From contig CM039128.1 in assembly GCA_022036555.1 (NCBI GenBank), positions 21,778,171 to 21,842,170 on the forward strand: a DNA stretch of 64,000 nucleotides, in the 5' to 3' direction. The stretch's first letter is position 1, and every line of letters starts with the position of its first letter. Under the pieces are notes generated by a model that had not been told where the DNA came from, did no database searches, and worked only from the letters and a program-made list of their open reading frames with translations. The translations under genes and the position numbers were made by a program. The stretch comes from Microstegium vimineum. Taxonomy: Eukaryota; Streptophyta; Magnoliopsida; Poales; Poaceae. Shown here piece by piece: positions 47,299 to 58,270 of this stretch.

Positions 47299-50200
47299 TT
47301 ACAACAGGGTTTGAATAGATGAAATCGCGCGAAGGCGAATTTTATCTGCTTCTTCTATTTCCCTGGCGTCATCATCGGCAAAACCCTCGACTGGCTTGAG
47401 CTTTCTCTTCAACAGAAGGGCTTCACGGGCGTCGACATTTCTCTCTTGTTGTAAAGCTTTGGTGGCAGCAGGGAGTTGAGCCTTCTTTTGGCTGGCTATG
47501 CTTAGAGCTTCATCAACTTTTTTTAGCTCAGCTAGCAGCTCTTCTTTTCGTGCCGATAGATGCGTGATCTCTTGTTCGAGTGCACTACCAGAAGCTTCCA
47601 GACGGCCGATGTCTTTGTGTTTTTCGTCCGCAGCTTGCTTGAACTTGAGGATCTCTTCTTTGAGTTTTGCTTGGGCGGCTCTATCGGCAATGCGTCGCGA
47701 GGCTCTTTGATATTGTAGTTGCTGACTCTCGAGGAATGCCGCTTGGAAGAGCAGTTCTTCAATATCGGCAGGCAATTGATCTTGAATTTCTCGGAAAGCT
47801 ACCCTTACTGCACTTGAGTCTTGGACAAGTTGAGACATGTTTTGTTGCAGTTGAAGTAGCAGTGCTTCAAGTTTGGATTTTGCTTCTGCCGATAGAATAG
47901 TTGAAGCGTGAGTAGAGCTCTCTCCTTCTTCATCATCATCTGGGAGATTGACAGCAAAGGAGAATAAGCTGTTGGGAGAATCTTGGGCCTGAAAAGATAA
48001 GAGTTAAAATGTGTCAGTTAGAAGCTTGTGTCTTGTGAGTTTATGATAAATGTTCCCAGTTTACCTGCTTTAGAGCGATTTCTCGCCTTTGGCTTGACGT
48101 AGCTGATGCAACCGTATCTTGAGGATAGGCAAAAGTTGCCGATGAATTTGCCTCGACAGGAGGGACGGTTGGTGCTGGTGCTGGTATTTAGGCCGATGTC
48201 CCTTCCATTGTTGTAGCTAACCCCTGTGGCGATGGTACCATTCCTTTGTCAGGGGTTTCATCCGGTACTGATGCTGGTGCCGATGCCGGTGCTGTTTCCG
48301 TTGTTGCGGACATCTCTTGTGGCGACGGTGTTGTCCCTTGGTCAGGAATCTCAGCATGTGGCTGCTCAGGGATAGGTGCCGATACTGGCTCTAGTGTTGG
48401 TGTATCAGCAGGAGCTTGAGGGGATGTAGATGGAGCTGATGGCTTTGGGCATTTCGGTTTGGGGGCAGTACTTGATGAGCCTCGGCATTTTGGCTTTTGC
48501 ACTTGGAAGGCATCGGCAGGTTGAGCCATAGAAGTTTGTACACTCGGGATGGCTGCCGATGAACTTGTCTGCTGCAGAAGAGAATTTGGTGCAAATTGAG
48601 TAAAAATTATCGATTAAACATGTTATGATCGACGTAAATGAAGGCTTGTTACCATGAAGGCTTGTGCCAAGGTGGCGGCAGCAGCGGTAGCATCATCGGT
48701 CGGTAATGGTTTGGACCTGATAGTAACCTTGGGAACCGTCTTGTGATGCATGAGAGCAGACAATGAAGGGGCTTTGCTGCCGATTGTCGATGAGGGATTC
48801 ATCGGTCGCAAGTTGAAATGTTTGCCGCTCTTGCTCTTCTTGGGAATCAAATCATTATCCTGTTGATAGAGGGTTAGTTACCGATACATTTGAAAAGTTA
48901 ACGAAGTAGTATCGGAAATAAGCTTACCGCGTCGTCTGGTATGACATGATCAGCATCAATCAAGTGCCGATAGTAGTGTGATGATGGAGAAAATAGTTGG
49001 TCCTTCCACTCTTGCCACCAGGACTTGTATGATTCAGTGATGAAGGATGTCGGTGCCCAAGAAGATAAGTCGATGTTAGTTACATCGGCATGAGGAGAGA
49101 GAGTGACAATTTTGTTCCAATCCATAGCACTGGAAATGATCTCTCTTGGTTTTATCACATTGACATAGCTAAGTTTGATCGATAATTGACCGAATGCTAG
49201 CTATCTTGCCGCTGCCGATGGATAATAGAACTCGTATGATGGATGAGAGTTCTTCCCGGTCCCGACGATATTAACCGGAATATCTCGGGGAATAAGGGTG
49301 GCCTTCATGATTGCTTCGTTTTGTGGTATATTCCCATCGGTAAGGTTGAAGGAGAGTGGAAATTGGTTGTTTTCATCGACATAAGGCCACCAGATTCGTT
49401 CCGCAGCAGGGATTCCACAGTAGAGCCTCTGGAAGAACATGCCGAATTGATCGACGTTGGCATCGGTTCCTGGTAACACTATCATGGCTTCCCCAAAATT
49501 GAGTGGGGAACGGGTTGCCGATTCATCATCATCAAAGACATAATCTTCAAATATGTCTCTTGGAAACTGTTGGTTGAACAGATCAAATTGGAGACATTAG
49601 TGCATATGGGCGTTTAGCCACAAGTTGATGAACCACCAAGGACCTCCAAGGTTGTCGATGGGCTCGCCTAGCAGCAATTTCTCCAATACTTGATGTAGGA
49701 GGCAGTAAACTGAACCAAGGAGGTATCGGTCAAGGGAAATCCTCCATCGGCTAGAAGCTCTGCTGCGGAAAGATACTTGTTGGTGGGTCCGACTGTTCTG
49801 CCACAGAAAACAAACTATTCCAACCACATGTTAAGGAAGGTGGCATGCTCCCTTGGGGATACCGAACCAGTCCTCTGATACTCTTGGATGTATCCAGTCC
49901 AACCACCGATGTTGCGGGTACTTACCCGATGCTCAGACTTCCTGCGGAACAGGGTGGCAGGATCGGCAGAAGAAACATCGAGGCCGGTAAGCATATGTAC
50001 ATCGGCAAGCGTGGGGGTGGCTGGTCCGTGTCTGAATAGGAATGCGTTCATTGTATCGGACTAGAAGTAAGAGGCGACGATCATCATATTTTCGTTCTTG
50101 GCCATATCGGCAATGGATAGCCTGATGCATTGTTCGATGTTGCGCTCTGACCAATAGAGTTGTTGTGACCTTGCTATCCTGAGATACCAGTTCTTCCACC

Positions 50201-50511
50201 CCTTGGTAGGTTTGGGCCAAGAGAGAAAGGTGTCTGTCCATAACCCTAAATCGAAATGCTCAGATCTAAAAGGGATATGGTTGGTTTCTGCGTTGATGAG
50301 ATTGGTTGGATCGGCATTCCCCATTGGGCCTAAACAATAGAGATGTTCTTGATCGGTAGGGATCACTATTTTGTTGCGCATCTCCTAGATCCAGAAAACA
50401 AAGAGAAAAAGGAGAGAAGGGATTGAAAAGCAATGCGGAAGGATAAAACTGCAGTATTTACAACAGGGTAAGAAGAAAGATTACCGCGGAGGCAGTGAAG
50501 TTGATCGCCAT
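47299..50511 (-). pseudogene. Antisense gene in the Tat element: PMD + coiled-coil protein, 5 exons, decayed
   Basis: Minus-strand exons, inferred from GT-AG borders that join in phase, are 50485-50511 (MAINFTASA), 48928-50384, 48653-48859, 48065-48571 and 47299-47988. Exon 2 encodes a plant mobile domain (PMD): LYCLGPMGNADP, NAFLFRHGPATPTLADVHMLTGLDV, LLGSVYCLLHQV, NLGGPWWFINLW and MIVLPGTDANVDQFGMFF. Exon 3 is basic then Ala-rich; exon 4 is Pro/Ala/Thr-rich; exon 5 is a coiled coil (EEILKFKQAADEKHKDIGRLE) ending SSIQTLL. Stops in exon 2 near 50061, 49813, 49598 and 49202, one at the end of 48188-48529, and a frameshift near 49740 show decay. It ends 92 bp from the pol stop, tail to tail. 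Tat elements are known to carry antisense ORFs here. Its role is unknown. Confidence 0.78.
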
Positions 50512-50870
50512 TGAAGCAGAGTTCTTGCAAGGGTCGTGCTTCCTGATGAAAGAAGAAGAATCGCCGCTGGGATAGTGCTCTTTGGAGATGGTGTTGGGAT
50601 GAAGGTGAAAATGTGAGCTCAGGGTAAAAGAGAAGGCGGACGGTAATCTTTAGAGGCCTAGGTTAAAGGGTGTTTTCGAGTTTTCTTTTCTGACTGAGCA
50701 GGAATATGGAAGGATATCGCGTTGATTTGCGCGATGATCGAGGAATTATAACTGTTAGTGCTACAGTTGCGGGGGTTGTTGGTAATTTACAGTGATAACG
50801 CGCGGTAATCAAAATGGTGGTGGTATTTTGGAGGGAAAGATTACAATAGAGAAAATTTCGGTGCATAAGA

Positions 50871-50880
50871 TATTTTATAC
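50871..50880 (-). promoter_or_regulatory. TATA box for the antisense gene
   Basis: The minus strand reads GTATAAAATA, about 360 bp upstream of the antisense gene's ATG and just inside the 3' LTR. It is the only good TATA element in the 390-bp interval. No other promoter evidence is available. Confidence 0.4.
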
Positions 50881-50884
50881 TCCA

Positions 50885-50899
50885 AAATTCGGGGGCATG
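50885..50899 (+). other. Tat polypurine tract region
   Basis: AAATTCGGGGGCATG immediately precedes the 3' LTR. A short G-run at this position is the expected plus-strand primer site. Confidence 0.65.
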
Positions 50900-51728
50900 T
50901 GTTGACACCGTTTTCTGTACAGGTCAATATGAATTGGATACACTAATCGGTAAAAGGGTAGTTACGCCGATCGGTAGAAAGATGGTTGCTTTTCCTTATC
51001 GGCATCAGAATCCCACCGATCGGATTGCTGATAGAAACAGGAGATTGAAGAAACATAAGAAGGTATTGGCTAATCAGAAGGGTGTTGCCGATGGAAACAA
51101 GAGAACATTGCCGATTGGGAATGTTGCCGATGGATGTGAGATGATGTAGCTGACGTTAGCAGGAAGATGCCGATGGCAATAGAAGAAGGTTGCGGATTAA
51201 AGGGATCTACCGATAGAAAGTTTCATCGTGAAGAAGATAGACATGGAAATTAGTTATTATATACTAGTATTTATTTATATTAGTTCGAGTCCGACTCTTG
51301 TACAAGTCATTTATTTCCATAAAAGTAGGAGTTTTGTTTAGGTATGAGTCGTGTCTGTATACAACTCCTCCTTACCGGCGTATAAATATGTACCTAGGGT
51401 CGATGTGAAAAAAAGAATCAATCAAATACAAATCTATTACTTTTTATCTACTTTTCCAACATCTACTTTTATCGCATTAGTTCTAGTTTATTCACAAGTT
51501 CTTAATATCTCGATGGGCTGCATCTACAAGATCTCCGTCTACTTCGCGGGTTCCGTTTTCTGAGCAATCTGAGCCTTGACGTCCGGGCGCATCGCCGTCG
51601 TCTCGTTCATCGTTGTTCTAGTTATCGTCCTTATCGATTAATTGGTCAAATCGACTGGCACACCTTTGGAAATCGAGTTCGGGTATAAGTCCGAGGTGTT
51701 CGCAGATCCGACGTTTTTTGTGTCAACA
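50900..51728 (+). repeat. 3' LTR of the Tat element
   Basis: Copy of 28413-29242 with scattered substitutions; it starts TGTTGACACC, has a TATAAATA box at 51381-51388 and ends GTGTCAACA. GTTCC follows directly. Confidence 0.93.
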
Positions 51729-52523
51729 GTTCCCCTTCTGTCAACAGAGGCTTTGAACGTTGAACTCCTTCTTCTTAACCCCATCTCCTTCTTCTTCCTC
51801 CTCCTACCTTGTTCTTCTTCACAACCAGCAGAAACTCCATCACTCCTTACCTTCATTCTCACCTCCTTGATCCCCACCATGGCTCCACCAAGAAGCAACA
51901 CGAAATGCCACTCGTTCCCTTCAATGGAAGCCCATCCAATGCCCAAGATCCCATCAATGCCGATGCCATGGCCGTCGATGTACTCGACATGGCACCTCTA
52001 GCCATGGCGCCACCACCAGTCTAGCCAGGCACCCCTAGGGGGTCAACCGATCAGCTCCTGGTCCTCAGAGAGGGCTCGGAGCATCGCCATATCTATGTCC
52101 CCTCGCTGGAACCTCAACAAGCTGGCTGCGTGTCCTGTAACTCCCAAAAGGCCTACCACCGGCTAATTGGGGGGTAAAGGGGAAGGCCATCATCTCCACC
52201 ACCGATGGCGGTACAAGCACGGACTACACCAGCTCATACTCACCATCAAAAACCCACAAGGATGCGCCTTCAAAGGGCCCATGGTGGACAGGGGATGGGC
52301 AAGGTGCTTGTTCCTCCCCTCACCTCCGATGAGAAGAGGACGACACGTGACTCTCTTGAGTCCGAGGCGTCGCACAAGACGGTCCGGTGGACTAGCAACC
52401 CTCTATCCATCTCTGGCCCTCCAGGCAGATTCGAAGAAGAAGATGATAAGAGTGACATGGAGAAGCTTTTGCGCATGGTTTCTAGGCTTAGGGAGAGTAA
52501 CACTAAGTTAGCGGGGAGGGCAT
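51729..52523 (+). pseudogene. Athila A continuation: 3' (post-integrase) ORF remnant
   Basis: After the duplicated GTTCC the sequence matches the post-integrase region of Athila element B (55870-56030, minus): both have a Ser/Pro/Leu-rich leader and a MAPPRSNTK / MVPPRRSTK start. Frames at 51809-52024 and 52205-52552 are parts of one broken reading path, ending in a short acidic and coiled-coil-like stretch (EEEDDKSDMEKLLRMV). Athila elements often carry a poorly conserved, sometimes env-like ORF downstream of pol; I do not see a signal peptide or membrane segment that would support envelope function. It ends abruptly at the LTR of element B. Confidence 0.6.
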
Positions 52524-53750
52524 TGTTGGTATTTCTTATGACTATTGGATAAATCCGCAAGCGCACAGATTATACCGATGTAGCACTTCACGTGGTGGAA
52601 TACGAAGACTAGATAGAGTTGTCACATTCTACTAGCATCCACAAACAATCCGCACGATAAGCGGTTTACAAAGGCAAGATCTAGTCTAGACACCACGTCT
52701 ACACTATTCTTACTACTTTAGCCCTACGTTAAGGCTAAAGCACTCTACTTAAAGTAAAGCGATGAACAAGTGTGAAAAGGTGTATAACAGCTAAACCAGA
52801 TTTAGAATATTAATTGCTATAAAGAACTTGGATGTATCACTTACAAGTGCTAAACTTATAAGAGGATCGCATCCGCTGAGGTAGAGCTCCGGAGAAGATT
52901 CCCGACCAATCCGGGGCTTTCTCCAGCAGATTTCCCTCACTCTCCTCGAACTAGCATAGCACTACTACTAAGGAGTAGTTTCTCCAATGAGGCATGAGTG
53001 AGAGTGAGGGCCTAGGGGGTCTATTTATAGCTAGAGGTGGAGTAGGGGCTACTCTGGTGCCACGTCAGCGATCCGCGCCACCTCCATCAGCCACCGTAGG
53101 ATGAAACCGTCATTGTAACCATCTTAAATCAACGGAGGAGATCAAGTGGATGCATGACGGCATGCAGGAAGTCGGTGGGGAGCTGGAATCACCATATGGT
53201 GATTCAGCCGAACCCTTTCGCAGGTGGGCCCTGCCACTTTTCTTCTAGAAGCTGACCCCACTGGTCAGGGGGCCTGTGGGTGGTCTCAGGCCCCACCTAG
53301 GCATTCGGCCGAATGCCTTTTGTGGCCAAATGGGCTCATCTTTCGCAGGTGGCTTCTAGACGTAATGCCCATCATGATGGTGTATGCCTTGTGCACATTT
53401 GCCATACTTGGAAATATGTCATGTTGGGCCTATGGATCCTTGTGCTATGAATCTGGACCATTGAGATGTGAATATACTTGGATCCAAGGGTAGAGAGTAT
53501 TCTTGAGGGTGTTACATGGATCATGGGGCTAAGGATGTCAAGTGGGTCCATAGGGTGGTCGGCTGACCCCCTAAGTGGGCCCACTGGCTCCCAAAAGACC
53601 CTATTTGTCATTACCTGCATCAAATAGTCATGGGACATGTGGAACTAGTTATTGGGTAAATTATGTTCATGCTATTCTTGTTTTCCTTTGAATATGAGGA
53701 TGTTGACGGTGTTTTGATGGTGATAAAATACCTTGTAATTACCGTCAACA
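52524..53750 (-). repeat. 3' LTR of Athila element B (1,227 bp, internal deletion)
   Basis: Runs on the minus strand from TGTTGACGGTAATTAC to GAAATACCAACA. Compared with the 5' LTR it lacks about 280 bp between CACTTCAC and GTGGTGGAAT (plus-strand reading, near 52591). A PPT-like AAGTATGGGGGATC precedes it, and the conserved CTCGAGGACGAGCAAAG motif lies just before that. Confidence 0.9.
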
Positions 53751-55540
53751 AGATCCCCCATACTTACCTCTTTGCTCGTCCTCGAGTAAAGGTTAAAAGA
53801 TAACAAGACTATGTTATTCAAAGTATAAAACAAACATAAAGATTCATTCAAGACATTTTGTCATACCAATGGGATATGTGGTATTGGCTAACATATATCG
53901 TTGAGAAGTTGAGAAATGGAACAACTCTCAAGGCAAATTCATCTTTCCCAAATCATATTTTAGTACTTGGAGTTTTTGATAAATTTTTCAAAAGAAAGCA
54001 CATAAGTCAACTTACTCCTCTTATAGTACTCTAAGTCACTCAAAGTGTATGTTTCCTCACGAAGGCATAAAGAGATTGCCTTCTTTGTATCTCCCTATTT
54101 CTAAATGGCTTATGTAGAGCTTAGGTAGGGATAAACAATGTAGCATACTTACCTTGCATATATTGTAAAGTCAAACTCCGGATCCAAGAAGAGAAATGTC
54201 ATACTCTTAGATCAAGATGTGCAAGTGTGTGGAAACATGTCAAAATATCAAAACTCCTTTATATGATCTCTCTTTCCTAACTTATTATTTTGAGACATAG
54301 CTATCTTTATTTTTCTATTAGCTTTGATATGCTCATCATCAGTTTTTTTTCTATGAGCTTTGATATGCTCATCAATTTTTTTTGCTATATATATTATTAT
54401 TATTTTTTCATAATTTTGCATAGTCTATGTCTCATTTACTAGCACATACTAGAGAGAGGATTTTCTATTAGATCATGGAGCATGAACTATGTGGAAAATG
54501 TAAGACATGTTTCTGCGTACTTCCAGTGTAGAAGCAACATGTATATGTGGCATGTACGTGATCTTGATCTTGGGAGCATGATAAGTCTCTCAACAAGGGT
54601 CACAAAACTTGACCAAACTCAACACAAAGTAAGCAGCTTATGTAGAAAGCTTAAATCATGAAAGAGCATGTATGATTTTGGTAGGAATTTTCTCACTATA
54701 GAGGAGTAGTGACATTATGGTTTTATGACGTTTTCAAAAGTTAATATCCAAGAACCTTAAATAGACAGGGTATGAATCATGAGTCGAGAACTATATCACA
54801 TTAATCAACAACTTAGTCAATATGGTTCCCTATCAAGATATTTTCCCACTAGCATAAGCAAAAGCAAGAATTTGTCTTTATGACGCTTTTACCCTTTAAA
54901 TGTCATAGATCATGTCACTTTTCAAAATTTTAATTTTGGATGCGATCTTCTTGTTTTATTCAATATTAAAAGGAATTTAAACTAAGTGAAAAGTTTCATG
55001 AAGGAATTGTTTTTATTTTTTTATTTTTGATAAATAAATGAAAAAGTATAGAGAAAAGGGGAGAGATGTGGCAAACCAGTCAGATTTGAAGTTTGAATTG
55101 GAAGGGGTGCTGACTGGTGGGTCTAGGCCTTAGAAGTGCATTCGGCCGAATGCCTTTGGAGCCGTTTGGCCACGGGGATCTCTGCATTTGAATTTCTTAC
55201 CTCTGAATGTTGATGTGCTCCGAACTTCCTGAATTTTTGCCAAAAATATGATTTGGCCGAATCAAAAAGGTGGCCGTTTTGGTCCAAATTTTTTCTGGTA
55301 CGTGTCATGGAAGTGTTCAGCATGGTTCAGTGATCCTTGTGATGTTTTGACAAGTTGGAGTTTCGACCGAACTCCCGCATACTTGTTTCAGAGCATGCTG
55401 AATTCAGTGATAGAGCAGACATCAAATGCAGGGGTTCTGCTGGGGTAAGATACCAGCAGAACCAAGAGTTTCATTTGTCATTGATAGCTTTAGGCATGTG
55501 TTCATTGATTCAAGAGTGACAGACTATCATGCCTAAGTAT
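53751..55540 (-). other. Element B 3' non-coding region
   Basis: A/T-rich DNA between the post-integrase remnant and the 3' LTR with no supportable gene. A 33-bp tandem duplication (AGCTTTGATATGCTCATCA units near 54320-54380) and poly-T runs are present. One TTCGGCCGAA palindrome lies at 55141-55150. Confidence 0.6.
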
Positions 55541-55547
55541 CTTGTTG

Positions 55548-56100
55548 CTATAAAGTGCTAAGGTGATCCAAGGGAGAAGATGGAGAGAGAAGGTCCTTAG
55601 AATAATGGATGACAAGCATCACTTCATGCTCTCTTGTATTAGGGTCATAGGTAGGTTGTGCCGATGGCTCTAGAGGATTACTAAGGAGAAAGAGAGGCAA
55701 GGAGATCCTCTCTCTCAATGGCCGTGGATAAGCATTTGAACTTTGCATTAGAGATAATGCGAAGATCATTAAAGCTATCTTCAAGATCAAGACGCGTCAT
55801 TCTCTCCTTAGAAACTCTTTCTTCTAAGTTCGTACTGCTTTCTTTGGCAACAACATGTAGAAATTTTTCCATTTCGTGCTTCTTCTTGGTGGAACCATGG
55901 TGAGGTCAAGAAAGGTGAGAAGGGAAGCAAGAGGAGATGGAATTTCTACTGGTGGTGAAAAAGAACAAAGTGAGATGAGGAAGAAGGAGAAGGAGAGGTT
56001 AAGAAGAGAGAATTCAACGTCCTTCGCCTCTATTTTACTTGGATCGTGCCGGAAACAGGATAGGAATGTCGGTTCAGCGCTCAGGAGCAATGGGCATGGC
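55548..56100 (-). pseudogene. Element B post-integrase ORF remnant
   Basis: The minus strand has a Phe/Ser/Leu-rich leader, LTMVPPRRSTKWKNF, and, in a shifted frame, a Lys/Glu-rich helical stretch (EKFLHVVAKESSTNLEERVS, then RLDLEDSFNDLRII). It corresponds to 51770-52500 of element A in the opposite orientation. Stops and phase changes show it is not intact. Function unknown. Confidence 0.55.
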
Positions 56101-56112
56101 TGAAGAGCCAAA

Positions 56113-56510
56113 ACCACGTTTGGCCGAACGCTTTTTGAAAGATTTTGAACGAAGGAGCCAGGTTTCGAACTTGATCGGGTCAGCTGAGTCAGCTCGTGAA
56201 GTTTCGAGCTGATTGGGCCAAACATAGGTTCGGCCGAACCACTTAAGTGGCCAAATGGGCTGTCCTTTCATGAGGGGGAAGTCAAGGGTCAGGTGAGTCG
56301 TCTCGTGAAGTTTCGGGTTGTTTGGCCCAAACACAGGTTCGGCCGAACCACTAAAGTGGCCAAATGGGCCGACCTTTCACGAGGGGGAAGTTAAGGGTCA
56401 GGTGAGTCAGCTCATGAAGTTTCGAGTTGTTTGGCCCAGACACAGGTTCGGCCGAACCACTTTAGAGGCCAAATGGGCCGATCTTTCATGAGGGCGGAGT
56501 CAAGGCTGAG
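56113..56510 (-). repeat. 109-bp tandem repeat array (~3.6 copies) with TTCGGCCGAA palindromes
   Basis: GGTTC anchors recur at 56227, 56336 and 56445, giving a period of exactly 109 bp; a more diverged copy precedes them from about 56113. Each unit contains GGTTCGGCCGAACC, a TGGCCAAATGGGC block, a CATGAGGG block and a GTGAGTC block. Confidence 0.85.
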
Positions 56511-56689
56511 TCTAGGCCATTTCTAAGGTCTTTTTTTGAAATTTGAACAAAAAAGTTAAAACATGTAGATTTTAGTTCTAATTTGGATTAAGAACAAAAT
56601 CTATCATATCAAGTTATTGCTCAGAAATTTCATGGTCATAGAAAACTTTAAGACGTTGGCCATTTACCTTTATAGGTGTTGCAACCGTA

Positions 56690-58270
56690 ATCTCGAAGCG
56701 TGACGATTCCTTGCGTCATGACATTGCTGACAACGAATGGTCTTTCTTCTGTGAATCATCATGTTGTACTCAGACCCTTTTTCTCCATTCATTACTTCTC
56801 TCCTGCAAAGGATTAGTGGACAACATATACCTGAAGGAATTCACATATAATTCGAAGCAGGGGCATTATTGTCATAGAAACAGAGGACATCTTTTATGCT
56901 ATAGAAAAGTTGATTTCAGCATTTTAGCATAGAAAGAGATGTCCCATCATTGTTCACCAATTTTTTAAAAGTTAAGCAAGGTTGAGGCAAAGATCTGCAA
57001 GATTATTTCATTACTACCTCAACCCTTGATTTGTCTCTATGAAAGATCTCATGACTTAACCACCAAAATTTGGAAGTTATCGTGCACTGGTTAGTCCAAG
57101 AGCACAACCAAATTCCATACAAGTTTACTTTTGGTACATTAATCAAACTTGACACCATGTCTAATTTGATTAAGAAAATTTATTTAACCTAGGCACCATG
57201 CTTAAATTAAAGAGCTTATAGGAGTATGTACACTACTCCCAAACCAATGCATACTCAAAATAGAACTAGGAAGTATGAAGGCATAAAGAGATTTACTTAA
57301 AAGAGACAAGAGCATGGATGGTGAACCAGATAGCATTTGCATTTTTTTTATAATTTTTATTATTTATATGACTAGCAAGATGAGCAAGGTATAAAGAGAA
57401 AGCAAGGTAGAGACATCCAAACAAAATTAAGAATGAAGCATGTCATGAATTTCTTAGAGAAATCCACTCCCCCATACTTGGATTTTGCAACATTTTATAA
57501 TGTGAAAATCCAAGTCTAGGATGTGAAATTTTCTTTTAAATGTGCTTAATTATTGAAGGATGTTTGGTTGGACATACCTTGTGTTTTGCTCCATCATTCT
57601 TTTTGTTCAAACCTGAAATGGTTAGGGACAAAAATACCCAAAGGAACAATTTCACAAATATTCCCTTAATCTCTTTTTACAAAGTCATTTTATTCAGTTT
57701 AGAATTTTTGGAAACTAGAAATATATTTTTTTTTGTTTTTTATATATATTTGTTTAGCAAACTTTAATGGAAAAGAAGAAGACTTGGGTTAGCTCCCAAA
57801 AGTGCTTAATTTTAAGACACAAGCTTGTCTTTGGGAAACCTTCAAGTTGTAACTTATGTTGGTGAAGCGGTTTCCCCTTCAACTCCAACATTTTCAAACC
57901 TATCCTTAAGACTAAAACCGCTACGAGATTTGCAAAATTTATGGTAGACAAACACATCTACAACCATCCTTGCAAAGATTTTCGAAACAAGAAGAATGAA
58001 GGGGTTGTAGATCATGTGTGTAGTCATGGTCGAGGGAAGGATTGATTTGGGAGATTTCTCATTTGAGCATGGATTTGATTGGAAGATCGGAGTATAACTT
58101 CCATGCTCATTGACATCATTCTCCCTTTCAAAGAATGGGTGAGCACTTTCTTTCTCATGACATTTCAAGTCATTCTCAAGGCTTGAATGAGTCATGGCTG
58201 TTGGCGAGATTGACATTAGCTCACCCCGTGGATCAAGAACTGGTTTAGATTCTAACCCTTTGATGAGAGG
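56690..58270 (-). other. Element B spacer where pol would be expected
   Basis: No RT, RNase H or integrase motif is found on either strand. A 120-codon minus frame (58216-57854) is not recognised. Near 57465-57515 the minus strand has CTTGGATTTT...AAAATCCAAG, a perfect 10-bp stem, followed by AAGTATGGGGGAG, which looks like a second polypurine tract. Confidence 0.6.

Larger units (their letters stand above)
28413..51728 (+). mobile_element. Tat-lineage Ty3/gypsy element (net ~12.5 kb) with TSD GTTCC
   Basis: Nearly equal LTRs (28413-29242, 830 bp; 50900-51728, 829 bp) bound the unit and GTTCC duplications flank it (28408-28412 and 51729-51733). Order is LTR, PBS, gag, protease, RT, RNase H, a second RNase H, integrase, an antisense gene, PPT, LTR. 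The extra RNase H and the antisense gene downstream of pol are Tat-lineage traits. A complete Sirevirus (32438-43248) sits between gag and protease. The first 265 bp of the two LTRs differ at about 13 positions by hand count, mostly transitions, so the insertion is old. Many coding frames are closed by TAG/TGA stops. Confidence 0.93.

Noticed and set aside
53224..53493. Open frame MGPATFLLEADPTGQ..., repeated at 61045-61314
   Set aside because: It is part of the element B LTR and therefore duplicated; no protein family is recognisable.
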